Of a stretch of 64,000 nt of DNA, positions 44,519 through 54,148 are shown piece after piece. This DNA comes from Polyangia bacterium. GTDB taxonomy: Bacteria > Myxococcota_A > Polyangia > Nannocystales > Nannocystaceae. Location: contig JAUHWG010000015.1 of assembly GCA_030424595.1 (NCBI GenBank), forward strand, positions 1 through 64,000. Reading direction: 5' to 3'. The translations under genes were made by a program, and so were the position numbers. The notes beneath the pieces are model-generated. The model saw nothing but the letters and a program-made list of their open reading frames with translations, was not told the DNA's origin and made no database searches. Each line of letters starts with the position of its first letter. Position 1 is the first letter of the stretch.

Positions 44519-45862
44519 CTAGGAGAAGAGCCCGAGGTCCTCCCCCGCGAGGGGAAAGCGGAGGGCGAGCTCGTGATCGCTGATCCCCGCCAGGGAGCGC
44601 AGCGAGTGGTGGATGTGGGCGGGGGTCAGGGTCGTCCCCTTGTAGTCCTCGGCGTATTGCTGGTCGTCGGTGCTGCCGATCACTCGATCGCCTGCGATCC
44701 CGGCGCCCATCAACATCGCGCTCGTGATCGGCCAATGGTCTTTCCCCGCGTACTCGTCGAGGCCGTTGTAGCCGGGGCCGCGGGCGAAGTCGGAGCTTAT
44801 GATCACGGTGATCTGGCCGCCGAGGCCGAGCTTGTCCGCCTCGTTCATCAGGAAGTCGACGCCGTAGAGGAGCTTGGCGAGCTGACGGATCTGGTCGCGG
44901 TCGTGATTGCCGTGGGTGTCGAAGCCGCCGAGGTTGAGGTTCACCGACACCGCGAGCCCGGCCTGGAAGGCGGAGAGGGCGAGCTGCGACTGCTGCATCA
45001 TGCTCTGAAGATCGCTGAGCTCGTAGCCGGGGAGGGTGACGAGCTCGCCTGGGAAGGCCAGGCCGGCGAGGGCGTTGTCGTCGGCGCGGGCGAGGAAGAG
45101 CTCGTTCATCGCCGCCTTCGCCCGCGGCAGCCGTTGGCCCTCGATCTGCAGGCCGAGGCGCTCCGCGTTGGCCTCGCGGATCCGATCCATCCGCGACTTC
45201 GGCAGGTAGAGGCCGCTCTCCGGATCGTCGGGGCTGATGATGTCCGGGAAGGCGACCTTCTGCAGGGTGTCGAGGTTGCCCATCCGCGTCAGCGGGACGA
45301 TCCCCTGGGTCGCGTCGTAGCCCCCGCTGCTGATGTAGGCGAGCGGGTTGTCGGGCGAGCGGATCGCCGCCGCGAGGGCGCCGAAGGAGGGGTGTCCCTC
45401 CTGGATCTGACCCGACCAGGTGGTGCGGGTGCCGCTGTCGTGGTTGTTGGTCGAGGTGTCGATCCCGTTGATCACCGTCAGCTTCGCCGCGTACTTCTCG
45501 AAGAAGGCCTGGTTCGACATCAGGTAGGGAGCGGCGTCGGGGCCGAGCCCCAAGGCGGCGGCGCTGATCGGCACCGGCGCGTACTTGATCGAGCCGGCCG
45601 AGGCCGGCGCGCCGGCGAGGCGGTTGAGCTCCGGGTTGGTCTTCGGATCGCAGAGGTAGACCGGATCCCAGCCGCCGCTGGCGTGGATCAGGACGAAGTA
45701 GGGGCCGTCGTAGGCGGTCAGCTCGGCGGCGGCGCGGCGGGCCGCGAAGGGGGCGGCGACGGCGAGGCCGGAGAGGGCGGCGAGCTTGAGGAAGCCGCGG
45801 CGGGAGTTGCCGGTCGAGGAGATCATGGAGTGCTTGGAGGAGCGGGAGTGTTTGCGGGTCAT
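44519..45862 (-). CDS. DUF1501 family Tat-exported protein
   Basis: 447 residues with a twin-arginine signal (SRRGFLKLAAL) in the first 45 residues. The sulfatase-like DUF1501 core follows: HASGGWDP, NGIDTSTNNHD, LGGFDTHGNHD and a late ITVIISSDFARGPGYN. DUF1501 proteins are periplasmic and nearly always encoded beside cytochrome-type DUF1549/DUF1588-like partners, as here (15 bases downstream of its partner). Activity of the family is unproved. Confidence 0.9.
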   Translation of the reverse strand: MTRKHSRSSKHSMISSTGNSRRGFLKLAALSGLAVAAPFAARRAAAELTAYDGPYFVLIHASGGWDPVYLCDPKTNPELNRLAGAPASAGSIKYAPVPISAAALGLGPDAAPYLMSNQAFFEKYAAKLTVINGIDTSTNNHDSGTRTTWSGQIQEGHPSFGALAAAIRSPDNPLAYISSGGYDATQGIVPLTRMGNLDTLQKVAFPDIISPDDPESGLYLPKSRMDRIREANAERLGLQIEGQRLPRAKAAMNELFLARADDNALAGLAFPGELVTLPGYELSDLQSMMQQSQLALSAFQAGLAVSVNLNLGGFDTHGNHDRDQIRQLAKLLYGVDFLMNEADKLGLGGQITVIISSDFARGPGYNGLDEYAGKDHWPITSAMLMGAGIAGDRVIGSTDDQQYAEDYKGTTLTPAHIHHSLRSLAGISDHELALRFPLAGEDLGLFS

Positions 45863-45877
45863 GGCGTGCTCCTGCGT

Positions 45878-48151
45878 CTATTCGTAGAGAAAGCGGTAGT
45901 CCGAGAGGAGGTGGACCATCACGCCCATCCAGGCGCGGACCGTGTAGTTCTCGTCGGTCTGGATCCGGTCGGCCTCGGCGAGCTCGACCCCGGTGTTGGG
46001 GTCGATCCGCCCCTGGCATTGCCAGGCGAGCCAGTCGTCCTCGGCCTCGCTGGCGACGTCGTCGAAGCCGCCGCGCCAGAGGTCGCGGAAGAGCGCGTAG
46101 GTCCGGTCGACCTCCGGCGAGTCGAGCTCTAGGCGCTCGCCCAGGATCCGCTCGTGGAGGTATTGGATGTTCGCGCGGATGTCCTCGACGGCCCCCGGCA
46201 CCTCCTCGCCGGCGGCGGTCTCCGGCATCGTCGTGAGCTCGACGTAGGGGAAGAGGGTCCGGGCGTCGGCGGCCTTGGTGAAGTCCCAGGCCGTGGTCTG
46301 GCAGGCGACCTCGTTGGCGAGGCGGGCCGAAACCCCCGCCATCAGCCCGCTCATGCTGCCGAGGCGCTGGGTGATCGTGTCGGAGTCGATACCGCCGTAG
46401 AGGATCTGGTAGTCGGTCAGCAGGTAGTCGGAGAGGTCCCAGGGGCGGACCCAGCGGGCGCCGGTCGTCGCCTGGATCTTGCGCGCGAGCAGCTCCGGCG
46501 TCGACAGGCGGCCGCCGCCGACCGCCGCGAGGCGCAGGGCCTCGCCCTCGGAGAGCGCCTCGGTCGCGTTGTGGCCGCGGAAGTAGGGGCTGAGGATGAT
46601 CCCGCTGATCGCGGTCTTGAGGTCGTAGTCGGCGGCGACGAAGTCCGCCGCGATCTCGCCTAAGAGCGCGTCCTGGGCCGACCAGGCCGCGAGCTTGTCG
46701 CTGAAGTCGGGATCGTCGTCGGCGGGGTAGGTGAGCGGCTCCAGGCCGGTCAGGCCGGTGAAGACGGTGTAGACCGTCGCCAGGGCGAAGCGCGGATCCT
46801 CGACCAGGCGCGTCGCCATCCACTGCGGCGCCGAGCCGTAGGCGTCGGTCGGCATCACCTCGTCGGCGAAGCCCGGCGCGTACATGTCCTGGTGCCACTC
46901 CTGATCGGGGATGAACTCCTCCTGGTCGTACTCGCCGAACTTCTGAAAGGCGCCGGCGATCGGATCCATCATCTTGTGGCAGACGATGCAGTCGGGGTTG
47001 TCGCGGGTGGGGTTGTTGTACTTGGTCGCCTCGGTCGGATCGATCGGCCGCTCGGCGATCCGGAGGATGTCCGTCGCCAGGAAGAGATCGAGCAGCTTGC
47101 GGGCCCGGTGACGGTTGCGGTTGGTCGGCGTCGTCGGGAAGCGGTTGAGGAACATCGGCGAGGTTAGGACGCCGGCGTGGGGGTAGCTGACCTGGGCCCC
47201 CTCGTGGTCGACCTTGAGCGTGCCCTCGACGAGCTCCCGCGGATCGTTGGCGTCCTCGAAGCCGAGCGAGAGGCCGTAGAGCTCGGCCGAGAAGGGCGAG
47301 AAGACCATGTAGGGCGCGGTCAGGACCTCCGTGAAGGGACGATCGTTGCGGACCACATAGGCGATCAGATCGAGCGGCTCGCGGGCGACGGCGAGGTTGA
47401 TCGCCCGCTTCCGCTCGTCGCTCTGGGCCTCGTACCAGGCGCCCGCGTTCGGGAAATCCTCTTCATTGAGCAGGTTGACCGCGAAGCCGGTGTAGCGGAG
47501 GTAGCGATCGGTGAGGAAGCGATCGTTGAAGAGGTTCGTCAGGCGATCGTAGAACGCGTCCTCCTCCATCAGCTCGCGGAGGACGAGCTCGAGCTCCTCG
47601 TCGCCGCCCTCCTTGACCCGGTCGTACTCGCCGTCGGTCGGCAGGCGTCCGACCAGGTGGAGGCTGGCCTTGCGCAGGGTGGCCTCGGCGTCGAGCTCGT
47701 CGACCTTGGCGAAGTCCGCGGCGTCGCTGCCTGTCGGGCACTCGACCGGATCCTCGAGCTCGCCCAGGAACTTTTCGATCGCCTTGTACGGGTCGCTCCC
47801 CTCGTCGAAGAGCTTGCCGCCGCCGTGGTCGACCATCCCGGTCGGCTTGGCGAGGAGGAGGGGCACGCCGTTGTACTGATTGCCGGCGACTTGGCGGATG
47901 GTCTCAAAGTTGGCGTCGAGGAAGCCCGGATAGGAGGAGGGCAGGAGGATGAACTCTGCGTTCTGCTCCGCCGCGATCCCGTCGGGGCGGTGGCACGAGA
48001 TGCACGATTGCGACATCACGGGCCCCCAGACCTTGTCGGTAAAGGAGTCGCGGGTCGACTCACAGTCGTCTCCGCGGAGCCCCGAGCATGCGCTCGTGGC
48101 GAGTGCGAGCGCGGCGACGAGGAGCGGCCGAGCGAGCGGGGTTGTGTGCAT
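45878..48151 (-). CDS. Cytochrome c-type lipoprotein (DUF1588/1592-like), partner of DUF1501
   Basis: 757 residues from ATG 48151, preceded by a strong GGAGGTGGAG site; the longer frame upstream is rejected. The signal ends ATSACSG. Two CxxCH haem motifs are present, SCISCHRPDG early and PDCIVCHKMMDP near residue 370, and the second leads into DPIAGAFQKFGEYD as in DUF1588. Such proteins act in periplasmic oxidation of polymers or small substrates in planctomycetes and myxobacteria, inferred from co-occurrence. First gene of the operon with DUF1501. Confidence 0.85.
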   Translation of the reverse strand: MHTTPLARPLLVAALALATSACSGLRGDDCESTRDSFTDKVWGPVMSQSCISCHRPDGIAAEQNAEFILLPSSYPGFLDANFETIRQVAGNQYNGVPLLLAKPTGMVDHGGGKLFDEGSDPYKAIEKFLGELEDPVECPTGSDAADFAKVDELDAEATLRKASLHLVGRLPTDGEYDRVKEGGDEELELVLRELMEEDAFYDRLTNLFNDRFLTDRYLRYTGFAVNLLNEEDFPNAGAWYEAQSDERKRAINLAVAREPLDLIAYVVRNDRPFTEVLTAPYMVFSPFSAELYGLSLGFEDANDPRELVEGTLKVDHEGAQVSYPHAGVLTSPMFLNRFPTTPTNRNRHRARKLLDLFLATDILRIAERPIDPTEATKYNNPTRDNPDCIVCHKMMDPIAGAFQKFGEYDQEEFIPDQEWHQDMYAPGFADEVMPTDAYGSAPQWMATRLVEDPRFALATVYTVFTGLTGLEPLTYPADDDPDFSDKLAAWSAQDALLGEIAADFVAADYDLKTAISGIILSPYFRGHNATEALSEGEALRLAAVGGGRLSTPELLARKIQATTGARWVRPWDLSDYLLTDYQILYGGIDSDTITQRLGSMSGLMAGVSARLANEVACQTTAWDFTKAADARTLFPYVELTTMPETAAGEEVPGAVEDIRANIQYLHERILGERLELDSPEVDRTYALFRDLWRGGFDDVASEAEDDWLAWQCQGRIDPNTGVELAEADRIQTDENYTVRAWMGVMVHLLSDYRFLYE

Positions 48152-49228
48152 CTTCTCCACCTCCAACACCCGCAGGCTAGCGGAGATCTTCGGCGGCCGA
48201 CAGGAGAGCGCGGGTCTTTGCCCCAGCCTGTGGAATCGCGCGTGGAGCCGAGCGTGGAGCCGGGCGTCGGGCTGGTCGTCGGGTTGGCCGTCGGGCTGGG
48301 GGAGGTCTGCGGGGATGGGCGCTGACGCGCGGAGGATCGGGGCTACCTGCCCCCGACTGCTGGTCGTCGAGGTGTCCTGAGGCGCGGGACCGGCCGACTG
48401 ATCGCGTGACCTTGAGTCGGTCACGTTGCGGCCCGCTCTGGGCTGGCGTTCTCTCGCGCTCGTGCGTGGGCGGTCGCTCGCGGAGGTCCGGCTTGGTAGG
48501 TCCGGAAACGTCCGTAGCGGCGCTGTTCGGCCACAGGCTGAGCGTGTCCAGTCGGTCCAGTCCGCAAAGCTCGTCGTGGCCTCGCAGGAAGAGCAGGGCG
48601 GAGCCCGAGAGACTATGATGAATCGCTTGGCCCCCCTCGAGCGTGCGCTCCGATTTCATCGGGGGACACGCTATGGTGATTCTCCCTTGACGAGCTGCGA
48701 GCGTATTGCTAATAAGCCCAAACGCCGAGCGCTGGCTCGGCGGAGGATCATCATCATGGCCCGCGTCACGACACCGTCCCGCCTCAAGATCGCCCACATC
48801 GGCGATCCGGTGTCGTCGCTGCGGGTCGCGTAGCCTGCAGGCTGCGGTGACCCCCTGAGCGCCCGTACGCGTGCTCTTTGCCCGCTGTGGAGGACTCGTG
48901 GGGTCCCGTGGGCGACCGTAGAGGTCGTTCTCATGCCTGTGTCGGTGACGCGGCCCGCGGGCCTGCCCAGGAGGGCAGGCTCCCGATCGCTCAAGGCGAT
49001 GTCGTGATGGGCATAGAGCCGGCCTGAGGCCGGAGCTCTGTGCATTGTCGCGGCGTCCGTCAGCTCGGACGTCGAGGTCGCCGTATTGGTTCGCGGCGCG
49101 TCGATAGGCCGCAGACGCCTCTACCTGTCTTGGGGGTGGTCTCTGTGTACCTGCGTCCCCCCTCGTATCTATGCACGAACCCAGCGTACGAGCCCTGCGC
49201 CCGCGGCGGGGCCCGATGGAGAGATATC
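48152..49228. other. 1.1-kb intergenic region
   Basis: No convincing gene. It holds the operon promoter (left), a 60-base 12-mer array, a tiny ORF at 48756-48833 (25 codons, MARVTTPSRLKIAHIGD) after a GGAGG-type site that could be a leader peptide, and two GC hairpins near 48959-48985 (CCTGCCC/GGGCAGG) and 49019-49035 (CCGGCC/GGCCGG with TGA loop) within about 270 bases of the EF-G start. These may belong to a leader region; I recognise no known riboswitch. Confidence 0.5.
48241..48300. repeat. Five 12-bp units of two related types
   Basis: Two CGTGGAGCCG(A/G)G units then three CGTCGGG(C/T)TGG(T/C/G) units, all in one 12-base register. Confidence 0.85.
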
Positions 49229-51403
49229 ATGCAAACCACAGCCCATACCCTGCACCCTGTCGCCGTCGCGACGGTTCATTCCGCGGACTCGATCACCGCG
49301 GTCAACGCGACGGACGACCTGCGAAATATCGGCATATCTGCCCACATCGACGCCGGCAAGACCACCCTGAGCGAGCGGATCCTCTTCTATGCGGGGAGGA
49401 TCCGGGCGGTCGGCGAGGTCCACGATCGCGGCGCGACGATGGACTTCATGCCGCTCGAGCGCGAGCGGGGGATCACGATCCGATCGGCCGCGACCCAGGT
49501 CCAGTGGGAGGGGCGCGCGATCAACCTGATCGACACCCCCGGCCACGTCGACTTCACGGTCGAGGTGGAGCGGGCGCTCAGCGTCCTCGACGGCGCCGTG
49601 TTGGTGCTCTGCGGGGTCTCTGGGGTCGAGGCCCAGACCCTGACCGTCGATCGGCAGATGCGTCGCTACGCCCTGCCGCGCCTGGTCTTCATCAACAAGC
49701 TCGACCGACCTGGGGCGGACGCGGAGGCGGTCGTCAGGGAGCTGCGCGCGCGGATCGATCCCCGCGCTGTGTTCATCAATGTGCCGCTCTACGACGATGA
49801 CGGGCGGGGCCCTGCGCTCTCCGGAGTCGTCGACGTGATCACCGGCGAAGCCCTGCGCTTCACCGGCGCGCACGGATCGGTCGTCGTCCGCGAGCCCTGC
49901 CCGCAGGGGATGGCGGGGGAGCTGCGACGCCATCGACAGCGCCTCCTAGAGGCGCTCGCGGACGTCGATGACGGGATCCTGGAGAAGGTGCTGGGGGAGG
50001 AGGAGCCGACCCCGGAGGAGATCATCGCTGTGCTACGCCGAGCTACGATCGAAGGACATGTGACGCCGGTCCTCTGCGGATCGGCCTACCACGACGTCGG
50101 CGTCCAGCCGCTCCTGGACGCGGTCGTCCGCTATCTGCCCCGACCTTCGGAGCGGCCGCGGACGGTCACGGACTTGGGGAGCGGGGCGCCGCTCCGCCTC
50201 GACCGCGGGGCAGAGGGGCCGCTTTGCGCCTTCGCCTTCAAGATCGACGACGGCGCCTACGGTCAGCTCACCTACGTCCGGCTCCTCCAGGGGCGCCTGC
50301 GTCGGGGGCAGCGCGTGGTCAACATGCGGACGGGGGATCGGCTCAAGGTCGGTCGTCTCGGGCGTATGCACGCGGGGGCGATGGAGGAGATCGAGGGGGC
50401 CAGCGCGGGGGACATCGTCGCCCTCTTCGGCGTCGAATGTGCCCATGGGGACACCTTCACCGACGGCGAGCTGCGCTGCGCGGTCGCCCCGATCACCGTG
50501 CCCGAGGCGGTGATGGCGGTCGCGGTCGCCCTCGCGGGCGGTCACGATCGTCGGGGGGAGGCGCGCCTGTCCAAGGCGCTCGGCCGCTTCACCCGCGAGG
50601 ACCCGAGCTTCCGGGTCCGCCGCGATGAGGAGTCCGGCGAGACGATCCTCGCCGGCATGGGCGAGCTTCACCTCGAGGTCTACCTCGAGCGGATGCGCGT
50701 CGAATACGGGCTGGAGCTGGAGGTCAGCGCCCCCGAGGTGGCCTATCGCGAGTCGATCACAACAACGTCGGAGTTCGATCATGTGCACAAAAAACAGGAC
50801 GGCGGCCACGGTCAGTACGCCCGGGTGCAGGGGCGCCTGCGGCCGGTCAAGGGCGAGGATCCGCTGGCGACAGAGTTCGTCACCGCGCTCAGCGGGGCCT
50901 CGATCCCGCGGGAGTTCATCCCGGCGTGTCAGCAGGGCTTCGCCGACGCGTTGGCGGCGGGGGGGCTCCTCGGGGCTCCGGTGGTCGGCGTCCGGTTGGA
51001 GCTGGTCGACGGGGCTGCCCACGAGAAGGACTCGAGCGCGCTGGCGTTCCGGATCGCGACGCGTAACGCGGTCCGGGCGGCGATCCGGGAGGCGGAGAGC
51101 ATGGTGCTCGAGCCCTGCATGGCGGTGTCCTTAACCGTTCCCGCGGACTTCCACGGGGCGGCGCTCTCGTCGGTCATCCGTCGTCGCGGGCGGGTGGCCC
51201 TGCAGGAGCAGGGCTCGGCGCGGGCGGGCAATCGCATCGAGGCGGTGGTGCCCCTGGCGGAGATGTTCGGCTACGCGGCCGAGCTCCGCTCGCGGACCCA
51301 AGGACAGGGGTCGTTCTCGATGGTCTTCGCGGGCTACGAGGAGGTCCCGAAGGGGCTCATCCGCGGGCTGGTCGAGCGCTATGGGGCTCGCGGGCGTCGG
51401 TAG
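49229..51403 (+). CDS. Elongation factor G paralogue
   Basis: 724 residues from ATG 49229 with GGAGAG just upstream. A 30-residue N-terminal extension precedes the G1 motif AHIDAGKTT, then DTPGHVD and NKLDRPGAD. Domain II and III follow, domain IV has HKKQDGGHGQYARV (HKKQxGGxGQ is the EF-G tip region), and domain V closes. It translocates the ribosome by GTP hydrolysis. It is not next to rpsL, rpsG or tuf, so it is likely a second EF-G copy rather than the primary fusA. Confidence 0.88.
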   Translation: MQTTAHTLHPVAVATVHSADSITAVNATDDLRNIGISAHIDAGKTTLSERILFYAGRIRAVGEVHDRGATMDFMPLERERGITIRSAATQVQWEGRAINLIDTPGHVDFTVEVERALSVLDGAVLVLCGVSGVEAQTLTVDRQMRRYALPRLVFINKLDRPGADAEAVVRELRARIDPRAVFINVPLYDDDGRGPALSGVVDVITGEALRFTGAHGSVVVREPCPQGMAGELRRHRQRLLEALADVDDGILEKVLGEEEPTPEEIIAVLRRATIEGHVTPVLCGSAYHDVGVQPLLDAVVRYLPRPSERPRTVTDLGSGAPLRLDRGAEGPLCAFAFKIDDGAYGQLTYVRLLQGRLRRGQRVVNMRTGDRLKVGRLGRMHAGAMEEIEGASAGDIVALFGVECAHGDTFTDGELRCAVAPITVPEAVMAVAVALAGGHDRRGEARLSKALGRFTREDPSFRVRRDEESGETILAGMGELHLEVYLERMRVEYGLELEVSAPEVAYRESITTTSEFDHVHKKQDGGHGQYARVQGRLRPVKGEDPLATEFVTALSGASIPREFIPACQQGFADALAAGGLLGAPVVGVRLELVDGAAHEKDSSALAFRIATRNAVRAAIREAESMVLEPCMAVSLTVPADFHGAALSSVIRRRGRVALQEQGSARAGNRIEAVVPLAEMFGYAAELRSRTQGQGSFSMVFAGYEEVPKGLIRGLVERYGARGRR

Positions 51404-51994
51404 AGGCGGGGCCGCTGGCCTTGTGTTGATAGTAGGCGGCTCGATCTCTTCTGGGGGTCGGGCCGCCGATCTTTTCTACGGGGGGCAGGCGGTGAGGTGG
51501 TGGAGGGAGGCGCGGAGGTGTTGGCGGAGGCTGAGGTGCTTCGAGAGCAGGCGCTGGGGGCGGGATGAGGCTGGGAGCGGATGCTCGGCGAGAGGGGCGG
51601 AGGTTGAGGTGCTTCGCGGGCGGTTGTGCGGCTTGGAGGCTGCGAGGTAGGGGGGAGGCTGAGGCGTGGGCCGGTCAAGGGGGGACACCACTCTCTCAGA
51701 CAGGTCGGAGCGTGCGTCGACCCCTTGTGCCAAGGGGTCGATGCACGTCCTAGACTCGTTCGCGGTGTCCCCCCTCGCCCGTCCCCTGCGGCTCGTCCTC
51801 CGGTGGTGAGTGAGCTCGGGTATCGTGGGCTGGGGTGCTTGGAGGGGGGCTCTGGGGGTACTGGGGGTACTGGGGGTACTAGGGGTACTGGGGGTACTGG
51901 GGGGTACCGGGGTATCGGGGTATCGGGGTACCGGGGGTGCCGGGGTACCGGGGGTACCGGGGGTGCCGGGGAGAGCGTTTGGATGAGTGGCTGG
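51404..51994. other. Intergenic region with a long 9-bp repeat
   Basis: About 590 bases between convergent genes. 51404-51850 has no recognised gene; it is G-rich on this strand and contains repeated GGAGGCTGAG-like words. The right part is the 9-bp array. Confidence 0.6.
51853..51970. repeat. 9-bp tandem repeat, about 13 units
   Basis: TGGGGGTAC-type units, changing gradually to CGGGGTATC and CGGGGGTGC forms. Strongly strand-biased G-runs could form G-quadruplexes on the plus strand. Confidence 0.9.
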
Positions 51995-53830
51995 CTAGCC
52001 GGGGTCGGTGGCGGGGGGGGGGGTGACGTGGGGCTCGACGCGGCGGAGCTCGTCGGTGCCGTAGAGGTCGGCGTAGCGGCGGCGGATGCCGAAGCAGCGG
52101 CCTGCGAGGGCGCAGCCTTGGCAGGCTTCGGCTTGGACAAATTCGCCGTGGTCGAAGCCCTCGGGGATGGTGGCGAGGTCGAGGAAGCGGGCGACGCCGG
52201 AGGGGAGGAGGCAGAGGGGGATGCCGCACATGGACTCGAAGCCGCTGACGTCGACGCCGAGGGAGAGGGCGCGCCCTAGGGCGGCGGCGATGGTGGGCAT
52301 GACCTCGGAGTAGCGGGGGATGAGCTCCTGGGTGTGGGGGACGAGGTCGGTGGAGGGGCCGACGAAGGAGATGCAGATCGCGGCCCTGGGCCAGCGCTCG
52401 GCGACCATCTCGACGTAGGCCGGGAGCTCGTGGAAGTTGGTCCGACAGGTGACGAAGTTGAGGCGGAGCGCGATCGAGCTGCGGTGGAGGGCGTCGACGC
52501 CGAGGAGGGTCTTTTGGAAGGTCCCGGGCGCGCGGGTGATCGCGTCGGAGGTCTCGGCGAGGGCGCCGTGGAGGGAGACGAAGGCGAAGTCGACCCCGGC
52601 GTCGCCGAGGCGCTGGGCGAAGCCGGGCTCGGCGAGGCGGACGGCGTTGGTCTGGAGCTCGATGGTGCTGGCGCCAGAGCTGCGGGCGAGGGCGACGAAG
52701 TCGACGATCCGCGGGTGGAGCGTCGGCTCGCCGCCGGAGAGAACGACGATGCCGCCGTCCGCGGCCGCCCGGACGATCGCAGCCTCGACCCGGCTCTCGG
52801 CGGCGGCGGGCAGGTGGGTCGAGACGAAGCAGAAGGAGCAGGCTTGGTTGCAGCGGAACTGGACGCGGATCGTCGTCGCCAGCTCGCGGACGCCCTTAGT
52901 CCGGCGGTAGACGTCCGCGGTCGTCAGCTCGCGCTCGATCTGGGCCTCGACGCCGGCGATCACCGAGAGCCGCCGACGCATGCGATCGTCTTTGAACGGC
53001 CTGACCTTGAGGTCAGGTTCGCGGGCGACGACCTCCGCCGGCAGGCCCGGGCAGCGGTCGGCCGCGGAGCAGACCTCGCAGGCGTCCTGGCGGACGTAGC
53101 CCGGGCGGTCGCGGCCGCCGGGGGAGAGGGCGTAGAGCTCGGCGACCTGGCGGGGCCTGGCGAAGACGCAGGGGGGGAGGAGGAGCTGCTGCGCGAGCTG
53201 GGCCCGGAGGCCGACGGCGCTCGCGATCCTGTGGATCTCGCTGATCAGGGCGGTCGCCTCGGCGGTGGCGAGGGGGGTGGTGCCTTCGGGGGTCGCGGCG
53301 ATGACCATCAGCCAGAGGGTCGAGATCGCGAGGCCCTCGTCGGCGATCGCCGCGGGGATCGCCGCGAGGTGGGGGGCGCTCTCGCGGCTTATGGGCAGGC
53401 TGGCCTCGACCCGGAGCCCGGCGGCGAGGAGCTCGCCTATCGCCGCTCGGGTGCGCTCAAACCCGCCGCGGTCGCCGGTGATCCGATCGGCGGCGGGCCC
53501 CCACGCCGGGAGGTGGACGCGGGCGGTGTCGAGGCCGGCGTCGCGGAGGCGGAGCGTGGTCGCGCGGTCGAGCCTCGCGGCGTTGGTCTCGAGGATCGTC
53601 CGCGCCCCCTTGCGGGCGGCGTAGGCGACGATCGCCGGGAGATCGCGGCGGAGGGTCGGCTCTCCGCCGGTCAGCACCAGCTCCTCCGCCCCGGCCGCCA
53701 ACGCGCCGTCGATCCGCGCCCGGATCGACCGGCTGCCGGCGATCTCCGGGCGCTCCGCCGGCCGCCGCGCGGTGCAGAAGGCGCAGCGGTGATCGCAGGT
53801 CTCGTTGGTGATGATCGGCGCGATTCGCAT
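51995..53830 (-). CDS. Tandem radical SAM protein (two complete domains)
   Basis: 611 residues from ATG 53830; the longer frame upstream overlaps the divergent gene. The first CxxxCxxC is C12-C16-C19, the second C327-C331-C334 in FRCNQACSFC. Both domains carry LTGGEPTL/LSGGEPTL, the SAM-contacting loop. Each is followed by its own SPASM/twitch-like cysteine set: CEVCSAADRC (251-260) after the first and EACQGCALAGRC near the end after the second. So it appears to be a fusion of two SPASM-type radical SAM enzymes. Such enzymes modify peptides or build cofactors; no precursor peptide was found nearby. Confidence 0.88.
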   Translation of the reverse strand: MRIAPIITNETCDHRCAFCTARRPAERPEIAGSRSIRARIDGALAAGAEELVLTGGEPTLRRDLPAIVAYAARKGARTILETNAARLDRATTLRLRDAGLDTARVHLPAWGPAADRITGDRGGFERTRAAIGELLAAGLRVEASLPISRESAPHLAAIPAAIADEGLAISTLWLMVIAATPEGTTPLATAEATALISEIHRIASAVGLRAQLAQQLLLPPCVFARPRQVAELYALSPGGRDRPGYVRQDACEVCSAADRCPGLPAEVVAREPDLKVRPFKDDRMRRRLSVIAGVEAQIERELTTADVYRRTKGVRELATTIRVQFRCNQACSFCFVSTHLPAAAESRVEAAIVRAAADGGIVVLSGGEPTLHPRIVDFVALARSSGASTIELQTNAVRLAEPGFAQRLGDAGVDFAFVSLHGALAETSDAITRAPGTFQKTLLGVDALHRSSIALRLNFVTCRTNFHELPAYVEMVAERWPRAAICISFVGPSTDLVPHTQELIPRYSEVMPTIAAALGRALSLGVDVSGFESMCGIPLCLLPSGVARFLDLATIPEGFDHGEFVQAEACQGCALAGRCFGIRRRYADLYGTDELRRVEPHVTPPPATDPG

Positions 53831-53849
53831 GGGCGAGCGAGGGCCTAGG

Positions 53850-53936
53850 CGGCGGTGTTGAGAGTCCCCTGTGCACTCGCGCCGCGATCGTCGACCCTCT
53901 CGGGTTCGACGATGCGCCGCTGTGCCGGGCCGCGCC
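53850..53936. repeat. REP-like palindromic repeat, copy 1
   Basis: About 75-85 bases similar to 57940-58014. It includes ATCGTCGACCC-TCTC-GGGTTCGACGAT, a near-perfect hairpin with one bulge (about 53886-53912). Located just upstream of the radical SAM gene. Confidence 0.7.
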
Positions 53937-54079
53937 GAAAACCTCGGCGAGGAGGAGGGGGAGGGCGAGGGCCAGCGAGAGTGCGCGGGGCTTGTGCCAC
54001 TGCCTCGGAGGGTAACAGAGGTGGGGCTGTCGAGGCGCCTCGCAGCGGGCGATCGGGGGCCGCTTGGGCCGTTTTCGCG

Positions 54080-54123
54080 GCGATCTTCGGGCGATCTTCG
54101 GGCAATCTTCGGGCAATCTGCGG
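54080..54123. repeat. Four 11-bp tandem units
   Basis: GCGATCTTCGG twice, then GCAATCTTCGG and GCAATCTGCGG. Ends 25 bases before the epimerase start, in a 318-base divergent promoter region. Confidence 0.93.
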
Positions 54124-54148
54124 GCCTCATCTGAGCTATTGTCCGGCG

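Noticed and set aside
53831..54148. Possible RiPP precursor beside the tandem radical SAM gene
   Set aside because: Short frames here are Arg/Pro-rich shadows without ribosome sites or Cys/Gly-rich cores.
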